From Lucinisca nassula (lineage: Eukaryota > Mollusca > Bivalvia > Lucinida > Lucinidae), in NCBI GenBank assembly GCA_963580285.1, contig OY757025.1, positions 122,656,742 to 122,720,741 on the forward strand: a stretch of 64,000 nt of DNA. Reading direction: 5' to 3'. The notes beneath the pieces were generated by a model that was given only the letters and a program-made list of their open reading frames with translations, made no database searches and was not told the DNA's origin. The translations under genes and the position numbers were made by a program. Position 1 is the stretch's first letter. The number at the start of each line of letters is the position of its first letter. This document shows, one piece after another, positions 41,421 to 51,890 of the stretch.

Positions 41421-41829
41421 ATTTAGCGCCCTGTAATATCAACCGATAAAAAGCGGGAACCATCCGGTAGCCAGTGAATGAGAATTGCGCGTCACTCATG
41501 CGTGACCATTTTTTGGTCATGGAATCTACCACACCGGTTAAGACTGAATAGAGAAAGCCCCCCTGGGCAAGTAATCTGGACACAATAGGTTATAAATAGT
41601 TTGAATAACAATGGTGAGATTTCTTTGTTATGATAGACAGAGAGAGGAATTCTTCAAAATTCAAAAGTAAAAAGTTCTTATCTGTTCTGTATCCAGTCAC
41701 AACTTAATACGTCCTTAATAAACACATCCACCAAATATTTCCAGAATCATAGCAATATTAACAAAGAAAATGCCAAGTTTCTGTCCGCAACATGAACACA
41801 ACCATTCATAATCAGGGGACACAACTCAA
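41421..41829 (-). promoter_or_regulatory. LINE 5' untranslated region, probable internal promoter
   Basis: 409 bp between the target duplication and the ORF1 ATG. Its position implies it carries the internal promoter that LINEs need. A small inverted pair (CATGCGTGACCATTTTTTGG / TCATGG) is visible. No defined promoter motif is claimed. Confidence 0.5.
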
Positions 41830-41889
41830 AATTATTTTTCTTAGTAAATAATAGGAAAATTAACCCTTTTTTCGACCAGAACGTCAACA
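41830..41889 (-). repeat. Long target-site duplication, right copy
   Basis: Matches 34652-34711 at 58 of 60 positions. It abuts the 5' end of the LINE. Confidence 0.88.
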
Positions 41890-42159
41890 AAAAAGTAGTT
41901 CCGGCACGCTAGAGTGAAATGATATAATTGGTATCAGCCACAAGTGAATTTCACTTGTGATTAATATTATTTTCATTAGGTTCAGATATGCATTGATTTC
42001 ACTGCTAAGTATAATATAAATGAAGCTATCACCATTCTACTTGACAATATTTGTATTAGATTTGGTACTAAGTTATACACATAAATGAATTCAGTGCTCT
42101 ATTTCGTAAAATCGATTAGGTACAACATAAATGTAAAACGATCGACTACAGCCAAATTA
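41890..42159. other. Unassigned AT-rich sequence
   Basis: No feature seen. Confidence 0.5.
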
Positions 42160-42405
42160 CGGTTGGTCGCTTTGCTTCCCTCTTTGTTGCACGCCGGCCG
42201 GTCGGGTATCAGACTCTATGGCGGCTCCAGCCTAAGTAAGTCGGTTGGTGCCCGCCGGAATCCAACTGCTGGGTTTCTTTTGAATTTCTGTTATTTCATA
42301 TTTTCGAGTCCTCATCTCAGAATTTGTTTGATCTTTATGTTCTCGTACATGCGGATGTTGCACCGATGAGTTAAAACCCTCTCACGCGGTTTGATCAAAT
42401 TACTT
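42160..42405 (+). mobile_element. Family C 5' non-coding fragment, diverged
   Basis: ACGGTTGGTCGCTTTGCTTC, TTGCACGCCGGCCGGTCGG and GATGTTGCACCGATGAGTTA match the upstream half of long C copies such as 57768-58446. Confidence 0.65.
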
Positions 42406-42409
42406 ATGT

Positions 42410-42562
42410 AAAATAGAAGGGAAAGCAATGATCAGGAATCGATACAATTAACCAACAGCTCCCATCAGGGGTATGTCTAACCAAGGGAAAGAAACACAAA
42501 CATGAAACATCTAGTCCCTGAAGGAGACATTAATAGCGGAAAGCCAAAAGGACAGTCACTTT
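42410..42562 (-). mobile_element. Family C copy, 5'-truncated
   Basis: The 3' end is TAGAAGGGAAAGCAATGATC. Truncated after CCAAAAGGACAGTCAC. Confidence 0.7.
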
Positions 42563-42907
42563 GTCTCTAATATTATTCTATCAGTTAAACCTAAGCATAT
42601 CCAAGGGCGGGGGTTGTGGTCAATAGATTTCTGCATCCAGTCTATGTTTTTGAGCAAAAATATATGTATATCTCACTATTCCACAAACTTGTTAATATAA
42701 ACATGTTCTGTTATTTTTGTTGCATGAGGACAGTGTAGTTTTATTGTTGCTTTTCCTCACTGTGCCAAAAGTATCAGGAATCGATACAATTAACCCTTTT
42801 TGTACCAAATGGAAACTTTCTCTTATATATGGTAGGAGTCCATTTCAAAATTTAGGGGTGTCAGGTTGTGTTTTCTCCAAAGTTAATTTGGAAAATGACT
42901 GAACTTT
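42563..42907. other. Unassigned
   Basis: CTCTAATATTATTCTATCAG near 42570 recurs at about 44525. Otherwise not recognised. Confidence 0.4.
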
Positions 42908-42946
42908 TGCTGTGCGGCGTCTGATCTGGGCCTGCACTGTTTGCCA
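42908..42946. repeat. Family H half-palindrome
   Basis: GTGCGGCGTCTGATCTGGGC and CTGCACTGTTTGCC. Left arm lost. Confidence 0.65.
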
Positions 42947-42974
42947 GGGTACCCGTTTTGGGGTTTCCGGTACT

Positions 42975-43574
42975 AAAAGGGTTAACCCACAGCTTCCATC
43001 AGAGACACCAAAGGGAAAAACACATAAACATGAAACAACAGAACCCCAACGGAAACACCAACAGCTGAAAGCGAAAAGGACAGTCACCCTCCCACAAAAC
43101 GACCAACAGGCCATCCAAAATAAAATAATGTAAGCGAAACAAACACCCAAAGACAAACCATAACAAAAATCAACCGCGGCAGAAGAACTGCATTGGAACG
43201 GTCAGCGGAAACGAATTCCACTTGGGGGCTTAAATAGATTTTACGTGGCCAAAATCCTCGCCCTTACTCCCGTCGCGATTAAGATAAATAATTTGTTCAG
43301 TCCGCATGAAGGCTTCCTAACTCATCAGCGCAATGTGTCCGTGAACACAAGAATCAAACAAACACAGATAGGTCTCGACAGCAAGAAACCACGGAAATGC
43401 TGGAGCAAAAGAAAACCAACAGTTGGACTCCGATGGGCCCGACCAGACACAGAGCATCAGCTACCAAAAAACATAAGCTTTTACGCTGGAACCGTCATAG
43501 AATCTGAGACCTGACCGACCGGCGTGCAATTAAAGAGGGAAGAAAAGTTATCAACCGTGCAGTCTGTCGTATAA
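42975..43574 (-). mobile_element. Family C 3' region continuous with an RT relic
   Basis: From CCACAGCTTCCATCAGAGAC (toward the 3' end) to GACCGGCGTGCAATTAAAGA at the upstream side, where it continues directly into reverse-transcriptase coding sequence. This junction links the anonymous family C to an RT-bearing element. Confidence 0.75.
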
Positions 43575-44318
43575 CATTTATGTTGTACCCAATCTTTTTA
43601 TATCGAAGAATGTTTTTACGAAATTGGGTCCTGAAGTCATTGCGGTTATATATTTTTCTGAATTTAAGTCACCAAAAAATTCGGGTTCCGACAGACCTTG
43701 TTGCAGAAGAGATTTAAGTCCAAAATTGAATTTTGAAATTAAATCAGAATGACGTCTATAAAATTTTGAAAAAAGCTTTGCATAGTTTATGGTCCGATAA
43801 CCCTGATTAAGAAGTTTAGCCGTTAACAATTAATTACGAGTGTTGAAGTCAGTTACATGACTACACACTCTGGCAAATCGAATTCATTGCGAAATATAAA
43901 CGCCATAGGATGGCGCACGAGGAACATTACCATCCAAAACAGAAAAATTTACCATCTCAAAATCAAAATCATCGCGTTTATCATAAATTTTGCAAGAAAC
44001 AAACCCATCTGCAATAGATAGATGTAAATCCAAAAACGGGGCCTCGGTATCAGAAGAATTTGCTTTACTTAACTGAAGTTCTGGGGGGTAAATTTGACTG
44101 ATCAAATCATCGAAATAGGTATTATCAATATTTAATAAATCATCCAAATATCTAGAAGTGGAGCTAAACGCTTAAATATTTTCATATTGGCTTTCAGCAG
44201 AAAGGGACATCATGAAGTCTCTCTAATAACAAAACAAAAACAGATCAGTCACAAGTGGTGCGCAATTAGTACCCATCGGAATACCCGCAACTTGTCTAAA
44301 TAACTTAGTGTCAAATCT
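43575..44318 (-). pseudogene. Reverse transcriptase relic with GIPMGTN and YLDD
   Basis: Read on the minus strand in one frame: GIPMGTNCAPLVTDLF, a TAG, a TAA at about 44175, then RYLDDLLNID (catalytic aspartates at 44144-44139). The frame continues with EAPFLDLHLSI, SCKIYDKRDDFDFEM and SYGVYISQ, then a TGA at 43884-43886 followed by IRFARVC. After a TAA come LLTAKLLNQGY and FSKFYRRHSDLI to SEPEFFGDL. Motif order (GxPMGTN, YxDD, FLDL..KIY) recalls Penelope-like RTs, but the assignment is tentative. At least four in-frame stops make it dead. The upstream end is cut by an A2 element. Confidence 0.85.
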
Positions 44319-44462
44319 TATGTAAGCCTATACGAATAGATTATAAATTTCATCGCCGAAAAAAATGAAAATCTGAAGATGAAAAACTGTGATATTTTTC
44401 TTATTGCTGCTCAAAATATAGATTGTGTGGCGGTCAAAATTATGTAGGCGTGTTTTCGTGAT
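44319..44462 (+). repeat. Family A2 copy with deleted core
   Basis: The left part (TGTAAGCCTATACGAATAG ... AAAATATAGATTGTG) is joined directly to the right end (GGTCAAAATTATGTAGGCG, TGTTTTCGTGAT). The whole palindromic core is missing, so termini without the core can persist. Confidence 0.85.
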
Positions 44463-44830
44463 ATAAGCCAGCGCGACATCTACCGCGTACATCAATTAAT
44501 TTTACAGTTGTGATAACAAATTAGTCTCTAATATTATTCTATCAGTTGTTAATATGAAAACCAAATTGAGATGTCATACCGTGATAGCAGTTAAAGCGCA
44601 CTGGTAACACACGAAAATAAGTAAACTCAGCAAGAGTAACAATGTCTTTTTTTTTCATTGAGAGCCATGCACGATTCTTACGAGCGGAAAATTAGCTGAA
44701 ATTGCAGTGTAACACATTCAGTCATGTTGTTATAAGATTGAATCGCGGTCACACATAATATCTGGAGGTGTAATAAACGTTCTGATAGATCACATTGCGC
44801 TAACACAACCATATAGTATAGTGCCCAGTA
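44463..44830. other. Unassigned AT-rich sequence
   Basis: No gene seen. Confidence 0.5.
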
Positions 44831-45099
44831 TCATAACACACCCGTGCGACATAGTGCATTCTTTACATCTCCAAAATGGCTACTTTTCTTATGTAAATCC
44901 GTGTATTTTTCTTATTTATACAGCAAACATAGGTTGTGGGTGCTCCTTAGAACCGCCTCATTGAGGCGGTTCTAACGAGAACCCACAACCTATGTCTTGA
45001 AGCAGAAATAAGTAAAATAATGTAAACCCCGTTAACCCCAGTTTTCTCTGTATAAAGTTAGGTTTAGAGGTGTTCATTCCATGGACTTGGTCACGTGAT
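44831..45099 (+). repeat. Family A1 copy, complete
   Basis: TCATAACACACCCGTGCGAC to TTGGTCACGTGATA. Near-perfect core. Confidence 0.88.
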
Positions 45100-45296
45100 A
45101 ATTCTTTCATATCGCCAAAATTGTTATTTTATCTGATGAAACTTCATGATATTTTTCTTATTGTTACTCCAAAAATAGATCTTGGAAATAAGCAAAATAC
45201 TGTAGCCCCCAGTAAACCACGGTTTTCTCTGTTTAAATTAGGGCTTAGAGGGCTGTAAATTACACAGACTTGTTTGTTAACATGATCAACTAACAT
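45100..45296 (+). repeat. Family A copy without core, adjoining the previous one
   Basis: TTTCATATCGCCAAAATTG, GATATTTTTCTTATTGTTAC, then AATAGATCTTGGAAATAAGC and CCACGGTTTTCTCTG. The hairpin core is absent. It is in tandem with 44831-45099. Confidence 0.65.
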
Positions 45297-45982
45297 GTTT
45301 ATCTGAGCCCTGTGATTATCCAGTACTGCAACTGTACCATTTTCAGATCTGTGTATCTTTAAGGCCATCGCTACGAAGAATTTATCTTGGATTGAGTGTT
45401 CGTCAATGGACCTTTCAGTTACGATGTGCAATAGGTTTAATTAATACAGCTGATTCCCGATCACGAACTTAGATCGAGACAGCCCGACATGTCCAAAGTA
45501 AGGCATTGGGATCTTTTTGTGTCCGTCCTAACAGTAAAGAAGGTATAAAATTGTCTAGGGAGTTACAAGTATATATTACTTTTCATTATGTTTTATTAGT
45601 TTTATAGCATTATTTATTTCTTGTACGTCTAGCCAAGCGGGACAAAATGGCAAACTGTTGATTAGCAAAACGATGTTTTGGTGCCGTAAATGTCTGTGAC
45701 ACTGATTGGGTTCCTTTTACTATTCTACTAGGTTAGTTTTCCGTGTACCATAATGCCATTAAATATTTTATTCCTGGCGGTTGCTTGGGATGGGTGTGTT
45801 TTTGGATCGTCAAAATAAGAGAAACAATCTTGAAAGGGCCATAAATCGAAACCAATACAAAACAAAAATAGCAAATCGTTAAACATTTGATGGCAAAATT
45901 GTTAATATATTTGCTGAAAAAAAGAGAGCAGCTTTGTTTCAGCAAAACTATCACTGAATAAAGTTTTTTGCTTGCAAGAACA
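45297..45982. other. Unassigned, with a retroposon relic
   Basis: About 45790-45875 (AAACAATCTTGAAAGGGCCA) is related to the poly(A) retroposon at 30261-30437. Nothing else recognised. Confidence 0.45.
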
Positions 45983-46239
45983 TATCACGTGAATAAGTAC
46001 GTGAAAAGAACACCCTCTAAACTCTTTTTTATAAAAAGAAAACTAGGGTTCACGGGGTATACATTGATTTTATTATTTCTTTCCCAATACATAGGCTGTG
46101 GGTACTCGTTTTAGGCGGTTCTAACGAGCATCCACAATATACGTTTGCAGTATAAATAAGAAAAAAATCACGGATTTTCATACGAAAAGTATACATTTTG
46201 GAGATGTGAAAAATGCACTATGTTGAACGGGTGTGTTAT
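45983..46239 (-). repeat. Family A1 copy invaded at its end
   Basis: From ATCACGTGAATAAGTACG to CGGGTGTGTTAT. The final CGTAATG-like bases reappear at 48904-48912 (TATCGTATG), after the tandem element. The tandem element therefore inserted in this terminus. Confidence 0.75.
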
Positions 46240-48903
46240 TATCCCCTCGCACAACATAGTTGTGAGGGGGGGGGGGGGATATAGCATTTGTCCCGTACGT
46301 ACGTATGTACGTACGTAAGTACGTACGTACGTACGTACTTTGTCAGCGCTCAAGCGCCTACATTTCTTGGCCGATTTTAATATAACTTCACACAAATGTT
46401 CCTTATGACAATATCTCGAGTTCGACTTTCAAGGTCATGACCTTAAGGTCAAGGTCACAGTGGCTATTTTTAGAAAAAACTTTGTCATCGCTCCAGCGCC
46501 TACATTTCTTCACCAATTTCAATATGACTTCACACAAATGTTTCTTATAAAAATATCTCGAGCGATTTCGACTTTCAAGGTCATGACCTCAAGGTCAAGG
46601 TCACTGTGGCTACTTTTAGAAAAACATTGTCATCGCTCTAGTGCCTACATTTCTTCACCAATTTCAATATAACTTCACACAATTGTTCCTTATAAAAATA
46701 TCTCGAGCGAGTTCGACCTTCAAGGTCATGACCTCAAGGTCAAGGTCACTGTGCCTATTTTTAGAAAAACTTTGTCATCACTCTAGCGCCTACATTTCTT
46801 CACCAATTTCAATATAACTTCACACAAATGTTCCCTATAAAATATTTCGAGCGAGTTCAACTTTCAAGGTCATGACCTCAAGGTCAAGGTCACTGTGGCT
46901 ATTTATAGAAAAACATTGTCATTGCTCTAGCGACTAAATTTATTTACCAATTTCAATACAACTTTACACACATGTTTCCTATAAAAATATCTCAAGTGAG
47001 TTCGACTTTCAAAGTCATGACCTCAAGGTCAAGGTCACTGAGGCTATTTTTAGAAAAAACTTTTGTCATCGCTCTAGCGCCTACATTTCTCCACTGATTT
47101 CAATATAACTTCACACAAATGTTCCTTATGACAATATCTCGAGTGAGTTCCACTTTCAAGGTCATGACCTCAAGGTCAAGGTCACTGTGGCTATTTTTAG
47201 AAAAACTTTGTCATCGCTGTAGCGTCTACATTTACTCACCAATTTCAATATAACTTCAGACAAATGTTCCTTATGACAATATCTCGAGCAAGTGCGACCT
47301 TGAAGGTCATGACCTCAAGGTCAAGGTCACTGTAGCTATTTTCAGAAAAACTTTATCATTGCTCTAGCGCCTACATTTCTTCACCAATTTCAATATAACT
47401 TCACACAAATGTTCCTTATAAAAATATCTTGAGCATGTTCGACTTTCAAGGTCATGGCCTTAAGGTCAAGGTCACTGTGGCTATTTTTAGAAAAACTTTT
47501 GTCATCGCTCTAGCGCTTACATTTCTTCACCGATTTCAATATAACTTCACACAAATGTTCCTTATGACAATATCTCTAGCGAGTTCCACTTTCAAGGTCA
47601 AGGTCACTATGGCTATTTTTAGAAAAACTTTGTCATCGCTCCAGCGCCTACATTTCTTCACTTATTTCAATATAACTTCACACAAATGTGTCTTATGACA
47701 ATATCTCTAGCGAGTTCCACTTTCAAGGTCAAGGTCACTGTGTCTTTTTTTAGAAAAACTTTGTTTTGGCTCTATCGCTTTCATTTCTTCACCGATTTCA
47801 ATAAAACTTCACACAAATCTTCCTTATAACAATATCTCGAGCGATTTCGACTTTCAAGGTCAAGGTCACTGTAGCTATTTTTATAAAAACTTTGTCATCG
47901 CTCTAGAGACTACATTTCTTCACTGATTTCAATATAACTTCACACAAATGTTCCTTATGACAATACCTCAAGCGAGTTTGACTTTCAAGGTCAAGGTCAC
48001 TGTGGCTATTTTTAGAAAAAACTTTGTCATTGCTCTAGCGCTTACATATTTTCACCAATTTCAATATAACTTCACACAAATGTTCCTTATGACAATATCT
48101 CGAGCTTTTGTTTGTTTGATTTGAGGTTTAACGTCCCCGTCAACACTGTAAAGGTCATTTTGGAGACGTTGCTTCCAATTTTGTGGGACTTTTACCCAAC
48201 ATTGAGATGAAATGACATCTCAAGCCCTGTCGCCCAATGAAACCAATAGGGTTTATTAGCATGGACGGTCCGCCTCGCACCGCAGTTCCTGGACAGGCTT
48301 AGATCCTCTAAGCGGTTTACCAGTACTAGTGTGCGGGCCGGATTCTGCTCTGCGTGGAAGCATCATGCAGCCTATCTATTTCTTATGGCCCCGATAGGCG
48401 GGGGCCGAATATCTCGAGCTATCTCGACTTTCAAGGTCAAGGTCACTGTGGCTATTTTTAGAAAAACTTTGTCATAGCTCTAGGGCCTACATTTATTAAT
48501 GGATTTTTATAGAACTTCACACAAATGTTTCTTATGATAATATCTCGAATTGCTTTGACTTTCAAGGTCATGACCTCAAGGTCAAGGTCACTGTGGCTAT
48601 TTTTAGAAAAACTTTGTCATCACTCTAGCGCCTACATTTATTAACAGATTTTGATATAACTTCACACAAAAGATGCTTATGATAATATCTTGAGCAAGAT
48701 CTTCTTTAGCGGTCATGGCCTCAAGTCAAGGTGACTATGGCTATTTTTAGAGAAACATTGTCATCACTCTAGAACCTAAATTTATTGATGGATTTTTAAG
48801 CAAATTTTACACAAACGTTGCATATGATAATATCTCAAGCAAGTTGGACTTTTGCCATTTCAGTGTTCTCCACACACGAAGTTGTCTTGTGAGAGGGGAT
48901 TTG
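46240..48903 (+). mobile_element. Pearl-like element with about 16 units rich in AGGTCA sites
   Basis: The left end has a hairpin (CCCCTCGCACAAC / GTTGTGAGGGG), a G run and a (GTAC)n tract at about 46292-46340. About 16 tandem units of 145 bp or, in a shorter class, about 131 bp follow, to about 48857, then CACACGAAGTTGTCTTGTGA. A unit contains GCTCTAGCGCCTACATTTCT, CAATATAACTTCACACAAAT and AAGGTCATGACCTCAAGGTC. The layout (hairpin, tetranucleotide tract, tandem core) matches what I know of oyster pearl and Helentron-associated elements. No coding capacity. Confidence 0.75.
48107..48407 (-). mobile_element. Family B SINE-like insertion in the tandem array
   Basis: 301 bp, full length, sense minus, flanked by AATATCTCGAGCT at 48094-48106 and 48408-48420 (identical 13 bp). 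The plus strand begins TTGTTTGTTTGATTTGAGG, so on the sense strand the element ends in a CAAACAAACAA tail. Clear retroposition signature. Confidence 0.93.
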
Positions 48904-48914
48904 TATCGTATGCG

Positions 48915-49655
48915 ATGCCTTGTTGTAATTAGTTATTTTTTTGACCGCTAACGAGCTCGTTAAGCTTACGATGCTTTGAACAAATTGACCCTGGTTCTAC
49001 GTTTCCCGTGTTTGTTTTCGAACGTTGCAGCAAATGCCGGAATTAAGAGGTAGCCTGGTTTTAACTCATTTTAAAAATTTGTTGTGCTCATTAAAGCCAT
49101 CAACTTAATAAAAAGGCATAAACTGCACTATGTCAAATTTAAGATCCGTGATCTGACAATGCGACGGCTTTAACATAAAGCTTTTGGAATGGCGGCCACT
49201 CATTCGTACTGTATGGACCATGCTTAGTATCGTTTACCGTGCTATTCTCGAATTTTAAGCATTAAGGAGTGTATATGAGAATATGCAAGTCCTAACCAGC
49301 CTAGGCAAAACGGATTGATATCACTATGCACGTTTTGTTGTCTGCAGGCTGAATGGAAGATAAGTTGTGACATGCTAACAATTAATTCTGTTTCGAAAGA
49401 AACATAAATTGTCTTTTGTTGCGACCATGTGCTTACACAAGCAGCAATAAACGTTGCCTCAGAACATGTTTTAGCTCTCTGAACTTATTAGTCGTTTTTT
49501 CGTCTCCAAATTTTGATGGCTTGGGAAATCCGAGGCTTCACCAAATTATCAGAACTATTTTTCGGCTCAGCCGCTACTTGCTGTTTATTCTGTCACTTAT
49601 TTATCCATATGGATATAAGATTTTTTGTTGAAGCGCTATCTGTTCTCTACTCACC
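48915..49655. other. Unassigned
   Basis: No gene or repeat recognised. Confidence 0.5.
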
Positions 49656-49921
49656 CATCACGTTAACAAGTCCGTGTATTGAACAAACCATCTAAGCCCA
49701 AATTTATATAAAGAAAACTGGGGTTTGCAGGGGTAACCATTAGTTTTCTAATTCCTGCTCCAAGACATAGGTTGTCGGTACTCGTTAGAACCGCCTCATT
49801 GAGGCAGTTCTTACGAGCACCAACAACATATGTTTGTCATATAGATAAGAAAAATATCAGAAATTTTCATCATGAAAACAACTGTTTTGGAGATGAAAGA
49901 ATTCATTTTGTCATCCTAATG
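49656..49921 (-). repeat. Family A1 copy
   Basis: CATCACGTTAACAAGTCCG to TTTTGTCATCCTAATG. Core GTTAGAACCGCCTCATTGAG. Confidence 0.88.
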
Positions 49922-51008
49922 CAGTAAAGATATTGGCTACCACATCTATGTCTTGTAATGCTTTCTCTCATGCCCCTTAAAACGACATTATCTTCTGATG
50001 AAACATTGTCACAGTGGAAGTTTTTGAGTCGATTATCAATCGAAACAAACAAAGTATCTTAACGTTGGTGAAGCCCCCATGACTACGACTAGTTTGTACA
50101 GAATGCAGTAACGGTTACTTCTAGTCGTTGTAACATCAGAGTGGTTTGTAAAACAAAGTTTGTTATATACAGTATATTTCCGCTATAAGGACCACCTAAA
50201 ATGTCAGAATGGTCTCACTTAGGGGATAACTGTATTCAAACTTGTCATTCGGGGAGATAAATCGGTGGCTTAGGATCGGATTTACGTTTTATGGCGACGC
50301 ATCGGCGGATCGTAAAACGGACTTTGCCACCGTCAAACCGACGTTACCATCCCCCCCCCCTCCAGCAAATGTCAATTTTCAATACAGTTATCCATATTCT
50401 AATGCATTTACTATTTTGCTCAAAGTGGCAAGCGCTGTGAGATGCGTATAGTCTTTCAAAACGCAGTAAGACGTGACTGCACTGTTAATTTTGGACTAGT
50501 CCGTGTTTTAGGTGAGCCGCCTTCAGTCCGGATTTTACATTGGGGAATATAGTTTTACTGAGATTCGTACTGCATCATTCTAACCACTTGGCCACGACTT
50601 TTACACAATGGCATTGTCAAAAAAATTATTTATAATTTTAAAATCCTGTGGAAAAAGAATTCCGAAACCTGCTTCCCCTAAAACATGGAATAGTCTTGCC
50701 ACGCTTGAACGTTGAACTCTCAAAGGTCGTTGATAAACTATAAAACAAAGTGCCTCCCAATGAAAAGCAAAGTTAGACCATGACGCCGGGTTGCGACAGT
50801 ACATCGCAGGATATACTGTCGCAAATAATTGACGTTATCCAATCAAACATCGCGTTACATACGCAAGGGCATAAGAGGGATTTATGTTCGGACAAAGAAA
50901 ATCTCAGAGGAGTCGATGTCCGTATAACATGAATCTGAGACAAGTGGTTGTGAAACGAGCCGTTGGCGATTTCTGTAGATTTCATCTAAAATCTCCAAGG
51001 ATGTGAGA
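49922..51008. other. Unassigned
   Basis: A C run lies at 50352-50361. No supported gene. Confidence 0.5.
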
Positions 51009-51265
51009 CATTACGCAAACACGCCTATACAAATACATTGCCACCTTTATCGCTGAAAAATTGTGATATTCTTCTTATATCTGCCCAAAATATAGATTGT
51101 GGGCACTCGTTAGAACCGCCTCATCGAGGCGATTCTAACGAGTACCCACAATCTATATTTAAGAGCAGAAATAAGAAAAATAAGGTATACCACCGAAACC
51201 CCAGTTTTACCATATAAAAGTGGGGTTCAAGGGGGTCAAAATTATATAGGCGTGTTTTCGTGATG
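51009..51265 (+). repeat. Family A2 copy, complete
   Basis: CATTACGCAAACACGCCTAT to ATATAGGCGTGTTTTCGTGA. The left-terminal region is shortened. Confidence 0.9.
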
Positions 51266-51335
51266 GTATTTCACATTACGATACATTCGGACCGCGGCAA
51301 CCAAAAAGATATTTTAGCAGGTACAAAATGTCAAA

Positions 51336-51591
51336 CATTACGTTAACGAGCACCCCTCTAAACCCCACTTTTTATAGAGAAAACTGGGGTTTACGGAGGT
51401 GATAATTATTTTCTTTATTTCTGCTCTAAGACAAAGGTTGGTATACTCGTTAGAACCGCCTCATTGAGGCAGTTCTATTGAGCACCCTCAACCTATGTTT
51501 GGAATAAAAATAAGAAATAGATCACACATTTTCTTCAGAAAAATGTCCGTTTTGAAATTCACTATGTCTCGCGGATGTGCTATCAAAATAA
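51336..51591 (-). repeat. Family A1 copy
   Basis: CATTACGTTAACGAGCACC to CACTATGTCTCGCGGATGTG. Core GTTAGAACCGCCTCATTGAG with a decayed right arm. Confidence 0.85.
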
Positions 51592-51618
51592 GATCAGCAT
51601 GTACACAAACGTGTAAAA

Positions 51619-51890
51619 CATCACGGAAACACACCTATATAATTGACCCCTTGAACCCCACTTTTACATTGCAAAACTGGGTTTTTCATGGTTAAACCTT
51701 TGTTTTCTTATTTCTGCTCTAAAATATAGATTGTGGATACTCGTTAGAACGGCCTCATTTCTAGCAAGTACCCACAATCTATATTTTGAGCAGAAATAAG
51801 AAAAATATCACAATTTTTTATCTTAAAATTTTCGTTTTTTTTTTCGGGAGTAAAGTTTACAATGTATTTGTATACGCGTGTTTTCGTAAT
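51619..51890 (-). repeat. Family A2 copy
   Basis: CATCACGGAAACACACCTAT to TATACGCGTGTTTTCGTAAT. The core has lost one arm (GTTAGAACGGCCTCATTTCT then AGCAAGTACCC). Confidence 0.85.

Larger units (their letters stand above)
34712..41829 (-). mobile_element. Full-length non-LTR retrotransposon (LINE), 7118 bp
   Basis: Order on the minus strand: a 5' region of about 409 bp (41829-41421), ORF1 (41420-38982), 30 bp, ORF2 from the ATG at 38951 to 35472, and a 3' region of 760 bp. The 3' end is GGAGGAAATAAAGAATATCT then (ATCT)n, with an AATAAA signal close to the end. There are no long terminal repeats. Endonuclease of the APE type plus RT, two ORFs and a short-repeat tail place it in the jockey/CR1/L2-like group; the exact clade is unresolved. 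Both ORFs lack stops and frameshifts, so it is young or under recent purifying selection. Confidence 0.93.

Noticed and set aside
34652..41889. 60-bp direct repeats read as LTRs of an LTR retrotransposon
   Set aside because: They are too short, lack TG...CA ends, and the coding order is APE endonuclease plus RT without gag-protease-integrase. A target duplication fits better.
46240..48903. Centromeric satellite
   Set aside because: The array is short, has defined ends in an A element, and is preceded by a hairpin and tetranucleotide tract; a mobile pearl-like element fits better.
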